Positions 34,318 to 43,845 of a DNA stretch of 64,000 nucleotides are shown piece after piece. The first letter of the stretch is position 1, and each line of letters begins with the position of its first letter. A program made the position numbers and the translations under genes. Under the pieces are notes generated by a model that made no database searches, had not been told where the DNA came from, and saw nothing but the letters and a program-made list of their open reading frames with translations. Source of the stretch: Lachnospiraceae bacterium (GTDB taxonomy: Bacteria; Bacillota; Clostridia; Lachnospirales; Lachnospiraceae). The DNA is taken from positions 1 to 64,000 of the forward strand of contig SVFO01000022.1 of the NCBI GenBank assembly GCA_015056795.1. Direction: 5' to 3'.

Positions 34318-35659
34318 AAAAATATTTAATGCTATATGGATCGTCGCTATAGTTGTTTTTTTGGCTTCGCTTATATTTATTATGGGTGTTTCCTATAACT
34401 ATTTTTCCGGGGTTCAGCTAAAGCAACTAAAGACTGAAGCTGAGCTGGCATCACAGGGAGTCTCCATGTCCAGATTGGATTATCTTAACAGTCTTGAAGC
34501 TAAGGATTATCGCATTACATGGATCGATGCAGATGGGACGGTTTTATTTGACAATGCGATTAATGCAAATGAGATGGAAAATCATATGGAGCGTGAAGAA
34601 ATAAAAGAAGCCCTTGCTGATGGATATGGTGAGAGTGTGAGATATTCAAACACACTATCTGACAAGCAATTGTATTCGGCTATCAGGCTGTCAGATGGGT
34701 CTGTAATAAGGCTTTCGAGTGTTCAAATGGCGGTCTGGACACTGCTTATGGGATTTGCACAGCCAATCTGCTTTGTGATCCTGATTGCATTAGCTTTGTC
34801 ATTTGTGCTGGCATCTAGGCTTACAAAACGAATACTGACTCCAATCAACAGTATTGATCCGGATGATCCGCTTCAGCATATAAATGAAGAAGAGTACAAG
34901 GAAATAGTACCGCTGCTTAGACGTATTCAGTTTCAAAACGAACAACTGAAGCGAGATCAGAAGGAGATAGAGAAGGCTGCATTGATCAGACAGGAGTTTA
35001 CGGCTAATGTGTCGCATGAGTTAAAAACTCCGCTACATGCGATTTCAGGTTATGCTGAACTGCTTGAGAATGAAATGGTAAAAGAGGTGGATATTAAACC
35101 GTTTGCCGGGAAAATACGGGAAGAATCAACCAGAATGACAAAACTGGTAGAAGATATCATTGACCTGACCAGGCTCGATAATGGCGGAGTGGACATGAAA
35201 TGGGAAAAGTGCGATATTTACCGTATTGCTGAAAATGCTATTGACAGTTTGGAGGTAGTAGCATCATCATTGGATGTGACTGTCAGTATTCAGGGATCGG
35301 ATGCTCCAAGTCTAGGAGTGCCACAGCTGTTGTACAGTATCATATATAATCTTTGTGACAATGCGATAAAATATAATCACGCCGGTGGAAGCGTTGAGGT
35401 GACTGTACAGCCGAAAAAATATGAAACGATTATAATCGTTAAAGATACAGGTATTGGGATTTCTGAAGAAAGCCTAGAACGCATATTTGAACGGTTTTAT
35501 CGCGTCGATAAAAGTCGGAGCAAGGAAGTTGGCGGCACCGGACTGGGGCTCTCTATTGTTAAGCATGCAGTTATGATTCACAACGGAAAGATTGAAGTAA
35601 AGAGTAAAGTAGGCGAAGGGACAGAAATGATTGTTTCCATACCAAATAAGCAGGAATAG
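34310..35659 (+). CDS. PhoR-type sensor histidine kinase
   Basis: This 449-residue membrane kinase has helices near 8-30 and about 145-170 enclosing an extracellular sensor region, then a linker, the dimerisation motif VSHELKTP with His236, and an ATPase domain with GTGLGLSI. The start at 34310 overlaps the regulator gene, so the pair is translationally coupled. The overall layout is that of PhoR/VicK kinases. Confidence 0.88.
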   Translation: MNKKIFNAIWIVAIVVFLASLIFIMGVSYNYFSGVQLKQLKTEAELASQGVSMSRLDYLNSLEAKDYRITWIDADGTVLFDNAINANEMENHMEREEIKEALADGYGESVRYSNTLSDKQLYSAIRLSDGSVIRLSSVQMAVWTLLMGFAQPICFVILIALALSFVLASRLTKRILTPINSIDPDDPLQHINEEEYKEIVPLLRRIQFQNEQLKRDQKEIEKAALIRQEFTANVSHELKTPLHAISGYAELLENEMVKEVDIKPFAGKIREESTRMTKLVEDIIDLTRLDNGGVDMKWEKCDIYRIAENAIDSLEVVASSLDVTVSIQGSDAPSLGVPQLLYSIIYNLCDNAIKYNHAGGSVEVTVQPKKYETIIIVKDTGIGISEESLERIFERFYRVDKSRSKEVGGTGLGLSIVKHAVMIHNGKIEVKSKVGEGTEMIVSIPNKQE

Positions 35660-35667
35660 GTATATAT

Positions 35668-36324
35668 ATGACATATCAAGAAATAAAGAACAACGATGAA
35701 ATAAATACATATATCCGACAGGCAGATCAGTCACTTTCAGCACTTGGATATACTGAGCATAGTTTCGCCCATGTTACGCTTGTGGCTGAGAAAGCAGGAT
35801 ATATTCTGTCGACACTTGGATATCCGGACCGGATCGTAGAACTTGTAAAGATTGCTGGATATCTCCATGATATTGGCAATATTGTTAATCGTGTTGAACA
35901 CAGCCAATCCGGTGCGATTATGGCTTTTCGAATTTTGGACCATTTAGGGTTTCCACCAAACGAAATAGGACAGATTATTACAGCAATTGGTAACCACGAT
36001 GAAGGGACAGGCGTCCCGGTTAGTGAACTGGCTGCTGCACTAATCTTAGCTGACAAGAGCGATGTGAGACGCAATAGGGTAAGAAATCAAGATTCATCTG
36101 CATTTGATATACATGACAGAGTGAACTATTCCGTGACAAAATCCGAACTTAAAATCAATGAAGCACATACACTCATAATACTCAAACTTTCTGTTGATAC
36201 GCATTACAGTTCAGTTATGGATTTCTTTGAAATATTCCTTCAACGTATGGTTTTATGTCGAAAGGCAGCTGAAAAAATTGGTCTGCAGTTCAAACTGATG
36301 ATAAACGAACAACAGTTGATTTGA
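35668..36324 (+). CDS. HD-domain phosphohydrolase
   Basis: This 218-residue protein has the HD metal motif HDIGN preceded by an upstream histidine (HSFAHV), so a metal-dependent phosphohydrolase is likely; the substrate is unknown. Eight bases separate it from the kinase gene. Its place between PhoR and the Na/Pi transporter suggests a role tied to phosphate or nucleotide signalling. Confidence 0.78.
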   Translation: MTYQEIKNNDEINTYIRQADQSLSALGYTEHSFAHVTLVAEKAGYILSTLGYPDRIVELVKIAGYLHDIGNIVNRVEHSQSGAIMAFRILDHLGFPPNEIGQIITAIGNHDEGTGVPVSELAAALILADKSDVRRNRVRNQDSSAFDIHDRVNYSVTKSELKINEAHTLIILKLSVDTHYSSVMDFFEIFLQRMVLCRKAAEKIGLQFKLMINEQQLI

Positions 36325-36465
36325 TATAATCTCTTTGCAGGGGCTGTGGCTCCTGCTTTTTTGTTGCTGACATTACATGAATTTTACAAGAGATTGATAA
36401 TGGATTTGATGTTCAGTTGCTACCATTCTTTTGAACGATATAAAGCAGAAGAACGGAGAGTATGT

Positions 36466-38208
36466 ATGGACATTTTTAGTATCCTCAATCTGATAGGAGG
36501 CTTAAGCCTGTTCCTGTTTGGGATGTCGCTGATGGGGCAGGCACTGGAACGGCGTGCAGGAAACAGACTGAAGATTTTGTTGGGAAAATTGACAACTAAC
36601 AGGATCACAGGACTTACGACGGGACTTGGTGTAACCGCTGTGATACAGAGTTCGTCAGCAACCACAGTCATGGTCGTTGGTTTCGTCAATTCCGGACTTA
36701 TGACATTGCGCCAGGCGATCAATGTTATTATGGGGGCTAATGTCGGAACTACGGTAACGGCATGGATATTGAGTCTTTCGGGAATTAGTAGCAATAATGT
36801 TTTTGTGAAGCTTTTGAAGCCTTCATCTTTTACTCCGATTCTTGCTCTGATCGGAATCATTCTGTATATGTTTACAAAGGAATCCAAGAAGCGTGATACG
36901 GGAATGATTCTCTTGGGCTTTGCCACGCTGATGTTTGGAATGGAAGCTATGTCAGGGGCCGTATCAGGACTGCGGGATTTACCGGAATTCCAGAATTTGT
37001 TTGTTGCATTTACAAATCCAGTGCTTGGAGTATTGGCAGGAGCGATTCTGACAGCTATTATTCAGTCCAGTTCAGCCTCTGTCGGTATATTACAGGCTCT
37101 TGCATCAACCGGGGCAGTGACATACGGCGCAGCAATCCCGATTATCATGGGGCAGAATATAGGAACCTGTATTACAGCTATCATTTCTGCCATAGGAGCC
37201 AACAAAAATGCAAAGCGTGCAGCATTGGTACATCTGAGTTTCAATGTGATAGGAACAGTTGTCTGGTTGTCGATATTCTGCATAGTGAAGGCTGTGGCAG
37301 TTCCGGCTATCCTTGGAGAAGCAGCAAGCCTGATGGGCATAGCTGTTTGTCATTCGGTTTTTAATATCCTGTGCACATTGTTGATGCTTCCACTTGCAGG
37401 TATGCTTGAAAAAATGGTAAAAAAGTTGATCCCTGATGATGAAACGATTGAACAGACAGAAGAATTGGATACAAGGCTACTGGGAAGTCCGGCTCTTGCA
37501 CTTGAAAGATGTGGTGAGGTGGTGGACAGGATGGCGAGGACAGCTGTTGGAGCTATGAAGGAAGCTTTAACTACGGTGTGTAAGTATGACGAAGAAAAGG
37601 CACTATACATCAGGGAAGCAGAAGAGAACACAGACCATTTGGAAGATATTCTCGGAACATATCTGATAAAGCTGACATCTACGCAACTTGGTGAAAATGA
37701 AAGCGCGAAAGCTACAGAATATATGAAGCTGATCGGTGATTATGAGCGCACTGCGGACCATGCGGTGAACATCCTCGAATCGGCTGAGGAATTGAAGGAT
37801 AAAGAGATTGAATTCTCTGATCAGGCAAGGGAAGAATATAATCTGATAGCAAAGGCTGTTGAAGGAATAGTGGATCTATCTTATGTGGCACTAAAGAATG
37901 GTGATATGAAATCTGCTCAAAGGACGGAATCATTAGAGCAGGTTGTGGATGAACTTAAAGAGTCTTTGCGTACGAAACATATCCTGCGTTTACAGAAAGG
38001 GGAGTGTTCTGTGGAAGCCGGATTTGTATGGTCAGACTTGCTAACAAACCTCGAGAGGGTTGCAGATCATTGTTCTAATATTTCAGGATGTGTTCTTGAT
38101 TCAGTTCTAAATACAATGAATATGCATCAAAATCAAAGATTACTTAGAACTGCCGGAGATGAATATATTGAGGAATTGCAGAGATTACGAAAAGAATACA
38201 AGTTATAA
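36466..38208 (+). CDS. Na/Pi cotransporter with PhoU-like domain
   Basis: This 580-residue symporter has the duplicated QSSSAT/QSSSAS motifs of the NptA/YjbB family, at the ends of the two half-transporters, and a C-terminal PhoU-like helical region (about 350-570). It imports or exports inorganic phosphate with sodium. GGAGAG before ATGGAC at 36466 sets the start; the frame is open 40 codons upstream. It is the last gene of the PhoBR-HD operon. Confidence 0.9.
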   Translation: MDIFSILNLIGGLSLFLFGMSLMGQALERRAGNRLKILLGKLTTNRITGLTTGLGVTAVIQSSSATTVMVVGFVNSGLMTLRQAINVIMGANVGTTVTAWILSLSGISSNNVFVKLLKPSSFTPILALIGIILYMFTKESKKRDTGMILLGFATLMFGMEAMSGAVSGLRDLPEFQNLFVAFTNPVLGVLAGAILTAIIQSSSASVGILQALASTGAVTYGAAIPIIMGQNIGTCITAIISAIGANKNAKRAALVHLSFNVIGTVVWLSIFCIVKAVAVPAILGEAASLMGIAVCHSVFNILCTLLMLPLAGMLEKMVKKLIPDDETIEQTEELDTRLLGSPALALERCGEVVDRMARTAVGAMKEALTTVCKYDEEKALYIREAEENTDHLEDILGTYLIKLTSTQLGENESAKATEYMKLIGDYERTADHAVNILESAEELKDKEIEFSDQAREEYNLIAKAVEGIVDLSYVALKNGDMKSAQRTESLEQVVDELKESLRTKHILRLQKGECSVEAGFVWSDLLTNLERVADHCSNISGCVLDSVLNTMNMHQNQRLLRTAGDEYIEELQRLRKEYKL

Positions 38209-38616
38209 ATTGATACGAAAAGTGATGTGATATAAATCTGTTTTTTCTTCGCAAGCAGTGCATTGCGATATCGCTTCGCAAATCGGCAAGCAATGTCTGT
38301 GTCCAGACAAATGCCTGCCGCGCTTGTTGGGGATAAACCCAAGCCCCGGGAACATCTGCATAAGCAGATGAGCTACGCGATTAATAATCGCTATTATATA
38401 ACTTAGAGATTTATACGAAAAACGAAAAAGCTCTTGATATCTAGGAACATATGTTCTATATTTTTCAACAGAGATACGATGCCCCAAAATAAGAAAATAG
38501 ATAAGTGCCATAAGCCGGAATCCTTGTGATTTGGGCTTTTTTATATTTTGGAAAGTTGATATAGATTCCGAAATAAAAAAACGGTGGACAAAAGGTACTC
38601 AAACAGGATACGAAAA
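38209..38616. other. Non-coding gap with several hairpins
   Basis: No convincing gene lies here. Perfect hairpins are CATCTGC/GCAGATG (38353-38359 with 38364-38370) and GCGATTA/TAATCGC (38377-38383 with 38385-38391). A weak terminator-like AAGCC/GGCTT with T-run lies near 38512-38541. The region precedes phosphatase junction copy B and may be the right end of the inserted block. Confidence 0.4.
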
Positions 38617-38751
38617 ATGATAAAGGTACTTTTCATCTGCCACGGCAAGATATGGGGCAGATGAGAGAAATGCCGTATTTAGGGCATTTTAGAGAGGACG
38701 AAGGCATGAATTACACCCTGTTTACACCTTTTGAAGGTGAACGCCCGACGG
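38617..38751 (+). repeat. Junction copy B: phosphatase 5' end joined to element end
   Basis: ATG at 38617 begins MIKVLFICHGKIWGR and stops. The core ATCTGCCACGGCA is followed, after the same 62-base interval as in copy A, by TTACACC at 38711 and GTTTACACCTTTTG, then TTGAAGGTGAACGCC. Left of the core the differences from copy A are synonymous in the phosphatase frame; right of it they are mostly synonymous in another frame (LPRQD). Confidence 0.65.
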
Positions 38752-38793
38752 GGGTGTGGAATACAAATGCTAACTCAAAGAGGAATATGATCG

Positions 38794-38824
38794 AAGGAGA
38801 AGCCGTAAGTGACTTCTCCTTTTG
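38794..38824 (+). terminator. Terminator-like hairpin downstream of junction B
   Basis: AAGGAGAAG (38794-38802) pairs with CTTCTCCTT (38813-38821), followed by TTTT. It would end any short transcript reading through junction B. Three short direct copies of GGGGAWTTGCG follow between 38840 and 38920. Confidence 0.6.
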
Positions 38825-38963
38825 CGATTGATAAAATAATGGGGATTTGCGCAAAATCTTAGTCCAAACGAACGGGGAATTGCGATGAAACAAATAATAA
38901 ACGAACGGGGATTTGCGAGGATGATTCCTCTCCATTTTTGTTACGGGTTATATTTTCAAAGCA

Positions 38964-39620
38964 TCAATCGATTGCATCAGGCCAGCCACCAAACTCTTCA
39001 CCGGTTATTGCATTGATAAGCAGCGTGTAATTCTCTAGAACTTTACCGCAATCGTAACGGTACATGTAAGTCAGGACACACTCGTTACTCTTGGATAAAT
39101 AATAATAATTTTGATTGAAGGCATAGAAGAAGTCCCTGTCATCACCTGACTTCTGCTTATATTTTTTGAGCGCTTCATCAGGACTCATCATGTCACCCGG
39201 ATCGGCAAATGTCCTACAGGATAATACTTCCCTTCTTCCTTCACATATCGTTCCGTCCGTGAAGGCAATAACATCGAACCCCTTATTCATAATACAAATA
39301 TCGTTTTTATAGATATAAAATCTGTACCACAGATAAGCACTCGGATCATCGTCCGATGTCTCGCCCAGCATAAACCTCATATCACTGTCAGGAAGAGATA
39401 TGGTATCTTCCAGAAACTTGAGTGCCTCGTTCTGGTCCATGATAACTTCGTCTGATCTTCTGATTTCATGTGGACGGTTATTCGCCGTTTCAGTAATCGA
39501 ATGACCATGGTTGATAACACCATTGTGTTCACCCCTCACAATAGGTGAGTTCATTGTCTCGTTCCGAGCACATCCGGTGATTAGTAAACCTATGATCAAA
39601 AAGATGCTCAGTATTTTCAT
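38964..39620 (-). CDS. Lipoprotein of unknown function
   Basis: The 218-residue precursor has a signal peptide with lipobox ITGC (Cys17). The mature part begins with a hydrophilic stretch and contains repeated aromatic segments (YLWYRFYIY, YYYLSKS), suggesting an extracellular beta-rich domain. I do not recognise the family. GGAGG on the minus strand supports the start at 39620; the frame is open 14 codons upstream. Confidence 0.65.
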   Translation of the reverse strand: MKILSIFLIIGLLITGCARNETMNSPIVRGEHNGVINHGHSITETANNRPHEIRRSDEVIMDQNEALKFLEDTISLPDSDMRFMLGETSDDDPSAYLWYRFYIYKNDICIMNKGFDVIAFTDGTICEGRREVLSCRTFADPGDMMSPDEALKKYKQKSGDDRDFFYAFNQNYYYLSKSNECVLTYMYRYDCGKVLENYTLLINAITGEEFGGWPDAID

Positions 39621-39763
39621 ATGTTCGTTTCCTCCTTCTGTGTATATAGACGGAAAAAGCATGAAAATGTTTCAGCCTTTTCCGTCTATATCTAAGAAAG
39701 TGAATCTAAGACACGAATACGTATTCCCTTTGCTTTTGGCAAGAATTATGTTAGAATACATGT

Positions 39764-39841
39764 TATATTACAGTCTGCAAATAAAAACATCAAATAATAC
39801 GCAAAAATATGCTTGACTTTTTATTTGCAGACTGTAATATA
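39764..39841. repeat. Perfect 24-base inverted repeat (MITE-like)
   Basis: The arms 39764-39787 and 39818-39841 are exact reverse complements over 24 bases, separated by 30 bases. The left arm starts TATATTACAGTCTGC. The right arm supplies a promoter-like TTGACT/TAATAT pair (16-base spacer) for the next gene. It could be a miniature mobile element or a very stable RNA hairpin. Confidence 0.7.
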
Positions 39842-39883
39842 TTTCAGTTTATCAGACTAATAAAATAGGGGAGACTTGAACAC

Positions 39884-40198
39884 GTGGAACTAAAGATTGA
39901 TCCTAATGGAATATGGTATCATGGCTCGAACATGGTGTTTTCAGAATTGAGAGAAGGCAGTACCATCACTCAGTGGAAAGAACTTGCAGAGGCGTTTTCT
40001 CATCGACCGGACCGATTGAGTTATGATGACGACGGAACAATTTATCATAATGGAACGGAAAAAGGATACCTATACGTTATAGATGAACCTATTACGGTTG
40101 GCATTGACGTTTACCAGCATCCAAGAACCGTTATGGATGAAAATGCAGAGTTTTTGACGAAAAGACCAATAAAAGTAAAAATAATATGTGAACTGTAA
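39884..40198 (+). CDS. Small protein resembling Arr-type ADP-ribosyltransferases
   Basis: This 104-residue protein begins with GTG behind GGGGAGA. IWYHGS near the start, GYLYVID in the middle and a late acidic segment MDENAEFLT are placed like the H-Y-E residues of Arr-type ADP-ribosyltransferases. Arr enzymes modify rifampicin, but the substrate here is unknown and the assignment rests on motif order only. It is driven by a promoter in the right arm of the inverted repeat. Confidence 0.4.
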   Translation: MELKIDPNGIWYHGSNMVFSELREGSTITQWKELAEAFSHRPDRLSYDDDGTIYHNGTEKGYLYVIDEPITVGIDVYQHPRTVMDENAEFLTKRPIKVKIICEL

Positions 40199-40213
40199 TT
40201 TGACAGGGGTAAC

Positions 40214-40903
40214 GTGGAAAAAGTTGAAATCAATAATTATGAAGATTTGTTTCGGGTTCTTGATCGGTTAAACGAAAGTATTGACTGGGATACTTTTTAT
40301 GCATAAAGAGTAATGAAAGCGCCGTTCCTTACAAACAATACGTTGCTGGATAAAATGATAACGGAATTTGTAAAAACACACAATGTCAAGGATGCCGTGG
40401 AATTTGGATGCGGAGAAGGCAGAAACGCAATCTATCTGGCAAAAAGGGGAATTGACGTAGTTGCCATAGACTCTTCTGACGTCGCAATTCGTAATGCGAA
40501 GGACAAATCAGAAGGTCTCAATAACGTGAGGTTTATTTGCAGCAATTTTCTGTCGGTCGATTTTGAAGACCGAAAGTATGATCTCGTAATAGACAGCGGA
40601 ATGTTTCATCACTTGGCACCACACAGAAGATTGCAGTACAGAGAGCTCCTTAAGGAGATCTTAAAAGAGAACGGATACTTTGTATTGTTATGTTTTTCGG
40701 CTGATGAAGATGGAGCCGAAGAACTTGATGATTTAGAGTTTTATACGAAAAGGAATACGGGGGTATCCTTTTCGGAACAAAGGCTAAGGGGCTTTTTTGA
40801 CTCCGATTTTGAAATCATTAGCATCAAAAAACGCGGACAGGAAATAACGGAAGAATACATAGACATCTCGTTATTGTATGGCCTTGTCATGAAGTTAAAA
40901 TAG
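40214..40903 (+). pseudogene. SAM methyltransferase gene with in-frame stop
   Basis: A GTG at 40214 behind AGGGG starts a frame with LDRLNESIDWDTFYA, the usual N-terminus of this class I methyltransferase group. TAA at 40304 interrupts it, and the same frame continues from ATG at 40313 with APFLTNN, VEFGCGEGRNAIYLAKRG (SAM loop) and MFHHLAPHRR. The last 196 residues could be made by reinitiation and hold the whole SAM fold. Either the gene is inactive or it makes a shortened enzyme. Confidence 0.65.
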
Positions 40904-40949
40904 ATTAGAAGGTACAGGCGGTTATAATCTGTTAAGGAAACTCGGATAA

Positions 40950-41399
40950 ATGAAAAATAGAAATAATGTCGTTGTAACAATAGAAGAGATCAGAGAAATC
41001 ATTGACAGGCGTAGTCTCGAATGTCAGATCAATGAGGGATTTGATGTTCAGAAAAACGAGCATTTTGCATACATTGAAGTTTTTCACGGAGATACTAAGC
41101 TGATGCTTGATCTTGCCTGCGAATATACGATCTATTTAGGAGATTGGCACGGACATTACTATACGGATGAAATACGTGATATGAAAGAATTCCGTCAGGT
41201 TCTGGAGGATCTTTTGGATAGCAAGATATGCTCGGTTGGCTGTTTTCGGGAGCGGAATGGTGCTGAGAACTGGTGCGGCTCATCTATCGAGTTCAGAGAG
41301 AATCTTGACCGGAATTACTTTCAAAGAAAGTATGGGGACGACAGGATCATCCGTTGTAAATTTTTCGATGAAACTTTGAATCGGGTATTTATGACGTGA
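40950..41399 (+). CDS. Hypothetical cytoplasmic protein
   Basis: This 149-residue protein has no signal peptide or membrane helix, a high content of Glu and Asp, a short aromatic stretch GDWHGHYYT, and two cysteines in the last third. I do not recognise it. It follows the methyltransferase remnant by 46 bases on the same strand. Confidence 0.5.
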   Translation: MKNRNNVVVTIEEIREIIDRRSLECQINEGFDVQKNEHFAYIEVFHGDTKLMLDLACEYTIYLGDWHGHYYTDEIRDMKEFRQVLEDLLDSKICSVGCFRERNGAENWCGSSIEFRENLDRNYFQRKYGDDRIIRCKFFDETLNRVFMT

Positions 41400-41518
41400 G
41401 GAAATTATTTACGGTAGCACCTTATTTGCACCTAATTAACAAAGCATATCTATAAGGCTACAACACGGCAAATTTAAGACTGCTGTAAACATTTATCCGA
41501 TGAAAGAGGTAATAAAAT

Positions 41519-42184
41519 TTGAAGATTCTTATAGCAGAAGATGAAAGTGATTTAAGAATGCTGCTACGTGACCAGCTCTCAGGGGCAGGTCATGAAGTGA
41601 TTGAGGCGGAAAACGGCATGCAGGCATTTCGGTTGTTTCAAAGCGAATCACCCGATATGGCTGTCTTGGATGTAATGATGCCGGTAATGGATGGCTTTTC
41701 TTTGCTTGCGCAGATTCGTGAGACATCCGATATGCCAGTTATTTTCCTGACGGCAAAAGGGGATGAGATTGATAAGGTTAGCGGATTGCGTCTCGGCGCA
41801 GATGATTATCTAGTGAAACCTTGGGGCAGGAGTGAACTCCTGGCCCGTATTGAGGTTCAAAAAAGGCATATAAAAAAGTTGGACAATGCTGAAATCGCGT
41901 TTGTTTCAGGAAATCTTTGGATGGATTTTGGTAACGGAGTGATCAAAAAAGCAGGTGAAGTCCTTAACCTGAATGCTAAGGAATATCATATCTTAAAGTT
42001 TTTTGCTGAAAACAAGGGAAAAGTATTTACGAAAAAGCAGATTTATCAAGAGGTTTGGCAGGATGAATTTGTTTATGACGATAACACGATCATGGTGCAT
42101 ATATCGCATCTCAGATCTAAAATAGACGACGATTCAAATCATCATATTGAGACACTGATCGGAATAGGATACGGGTTTAGCTGA
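41519..42184 (+). CDS. Orphan OmpR-type response regulator
   Basis: This 221-residue regulator has phosphoacceptor Asp51 and a C-terminal winged helix (LNLNAKEYHILKFF). It starts with TTG, preceded by AAGAGGT. No kinase gene follows: the next genes are a flavin-binding protein and a broken acetyltransferase. The cognate kinase has probably been lost in the rearrangements of this region, or the regulator is served from elsewhere. Confidence 0.82.
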   Translation: MKILIAEDESDLRMLLRDQLSGAGHEVIEAENGMQAFRLFQSESPDMAVLDVMMPVMDGFSLLAQIRETSDMPVIFLTAKGDEIDKVSGLRLGADDYLVKPWGRSELLARIEVQKRHIKKLDNAEIAFVSGNLWMDFGNGVIKKAGEVLNLNAKEYHILKFFAENKGKVFTKKQIYQEVWQDEFVYDDNTIMVHISHLRSKIDDDSNHHIETLIGIGYGFS

Positions 42185-42295
42185 CCTTGCGGTGCCCATT
42201 CGCATGCGGCGGTGCCTAACAGAAAGGATGGTTATGCGTCACTAATGTTTATCACGTCATTATGGACTTAACTTTCAGAACACGATAGGAGCATT

Positions 42296-42715
42296 ATGGA
42301 TAATATCATTATCGAAAAATTTATAAGGAAACAGAAGGTTGCCTTTATCTGTTCCATAGATGAAAAAGGATTTCCAAACGTGAAAGCTATGCTGAAGCCG
42401 AGAAAGATGGATGGGTTGCATTATTTCTATTTTTCTACAAACACGTCTTCAATGAGGGTGAAACAGTACGTGAATAACCCGAATGCCTGCATATACTTTT
42501 ATCATAAAGGTTGGATCAGATATGTCGGAGTTATGTTGAAAGGTAAAATGGAAGTACTTACTGATCAGGAAACCAAAAATATGATCTGGCGGAAAGGCGA
42601 CACTATGTTTTATAAGGACGGTGTTACCGATCTGGATTATTGTGTATTAAAGTTTACCGCCGAAAGCGGAAGATACTATTGTGATTTGAAGACGGAAAGT
42701 TTCACAATCGAATAG
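42296..42715 (+). CDS. Pyridoxamine 5'-phosphate oxidase-like flavoprotein
   Basis: This 139-residue split-barrel protein resembles the small FMN-binding PNPOx-like group: VAFICSIDEKGFPNVKAM forms the first hairpin, FYFSTNTSS binds phosphate and ACIYFYHKG follows. Such proteins bind FMN or F420 and include nitroimidazole-resistance (Nim) relatives. Its substrate is unknown. Confidence 0.78.
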   Translation: MDNIIIEKFIRKQKVAFICSIDEKGFPNVKAMLKPRKMDGLHYFYFSTNTSSMRVKQYVNNPNACIYFYHKGWIRYVGVMLKGKMEVLTDQETKNMIWRKGDTMFYKDGVTDLDYCVLKFTAESGRYYCDLKTESFTIE

Positions 42716-42770
42716 CGGGTTATTGGGGATTGCTTAAAGCATTTGTTTTGATCCAGCGGGAGGAGGACAT

Positions 42771-43204
42771 ATGGTTAAGAGAGCAAAGGCAGAAGACGCA
42801 GAAATTCTTGCCGGATTGGCAATTCAAATGTGGGAGGATCACACTCTTGCAGAGTTGTGGACGAGTTTCGTGAAATAGTTGCAAAAGAAGATGCGGTCTG
42901 TTTTATAAAGTATGTTGACGACAAGCCGATTGCTTTTGCACAGGGACAGCTACGATATGACTATGTTGAAGGAACGGAGAGTTCTCTGGTCGGATATCTG
43001 GAAGGGATATTTGTTGCGGAGGAATATCGTAAAAGCGGATATGCGGCAGAACTTCTGGGAGAATGTGAAAAGTGGGCAAAAGAAAAAGGTTGCACTGAGT
43101 TCGCCAGCGACTGTGAGTTTGTTAATGAAGAAAGTTTGAAGTTTCATTTGGCATTAGGATTCGAAGAAGCAAACAGGATTATTTGCTTCAGGAAAGATTT
43201 ATAG
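42771..43204 (+). pseudogene. Frameshifted AAC(6')-type acetyltransferase gene
   Basis: ATG at 42771 (after GGAGG) starts MVKRAKAEDAEILAGL but runs into TAG at 42877. From about 42855 a second frame continues the same protein with VDEFREIVAKED, LRYDYVEGT, GYLEGIFVAEEYR and KGCTEFASDCE, which are hallmark stretches of aminoglycoside 6'-N-acetyltransferases. One base lost near TTGTGG (42854-42859) would explain it. No aminoglycoside resistance is expected unless the shift is corrected. Confidence 0.75.
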
Positions 43205-43366
43205 ATACATATGCCAGAGTTCAAGAGGATAACAGATCTCAGAAAGGTAAATGGATCATGATCATCGGAGAAGTGTGTTTGCTGACAAATGACGAGCGGA
43301 AACATCAGAACCAAAACATTTGTCTGGCATTCCGCTGACATGCTGTAAAAAACATAAATATAGGCG

Positions 43367-43387
43367 TTGAAGGTGGATGCCCGACGG
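43367..43387 (+). repeat. Partial copy of junction-element sequence
   Basis: These 21 bases match 38731-38751 at 19 positions (TTGAAGGTG then GCCCGACGG). The phosphatase-derived part and the TTTACACC pair are missing. It marks another scar of the element ends seen in junction copies A and B. Confidence 0.45.
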
Positions 43388-43401
43388 ATTCTCTTAATGT
43401 T

Positions 43402-43716
43402 CTAGGATTTCCAAATTTTTATGGTCTCCAAAAGTTTTTCCTTTTCTTTTTTGTTTAGTTTATGAATTTCTGCAATCAGAGCGTTATCTAAGGAGCTGGT
43501 CTTGTAATCTGGTTCCAGATTACCGACTAGTTCATCTAAAGTGATTCCCATTAGTTTAGCATAATAGATTAGGATTCTTAGGGACATGGCCGTTCTGCCA
43601 TTTTCAACATTGCTAATGTATCCCGGGGTGACATCCATTTCTGATGCAACTTGGCCTTGCGTGAGGCCAAGGTTTATTCTGTATGATTTTATTTTTTCAC
43701 CGTAAATTTCATTCAT
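43402..43716 (-). CDS. XRE-family helix-turn-helix protein
   Basis: This 104-residue protein has an N-terminal Xre/Cro helix-turn-helix (residues 8-62, LTQGQVASEMDVTPGYISNVE) and a Lys/Glu-rich helical tail. It is a likely DNA-binding repressor of mobile-element type. It stands alone on the minus strand; the gene at 43846 is divergent, so the 130 bases between may hold shared operators. Confidence 0.8.
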   Translation of the reverse strand: MNEIYGEKIKSYRINLGLTQGQVASEMDVTPGYISNVENGRTAMSLRILIYYAKLMGITLDELVGNLEPDYKTSSLDNALIAEIHKLNKKEKEKLLETIKIWKS

Positions 43717-43845
43717 GTCTGGTTTCCCTTCCGACTATGCTTATTGTAAACTAATTATACTATAGATATTGACAAATGGCAACAATACTATTAGTATATA
43801 TAATATATTAAAAGAATATGACAAGGGGATTATAGTTGGAGGAAG

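Noticed and set aside
38203..38511. 102-codon open frame on the minus strand after the Na/Pi transporter
   Set aside because: It has no ribosome binding site or known motif and overlaps several hairpins; the region is better read as non-coding.
41463..41472. Further phosphatase junction core (ACACGGCA)
   Set aside because: Only seven to eight bases match, there is no phosphatase start on the left and no TTTACACC pair at the expected distance.
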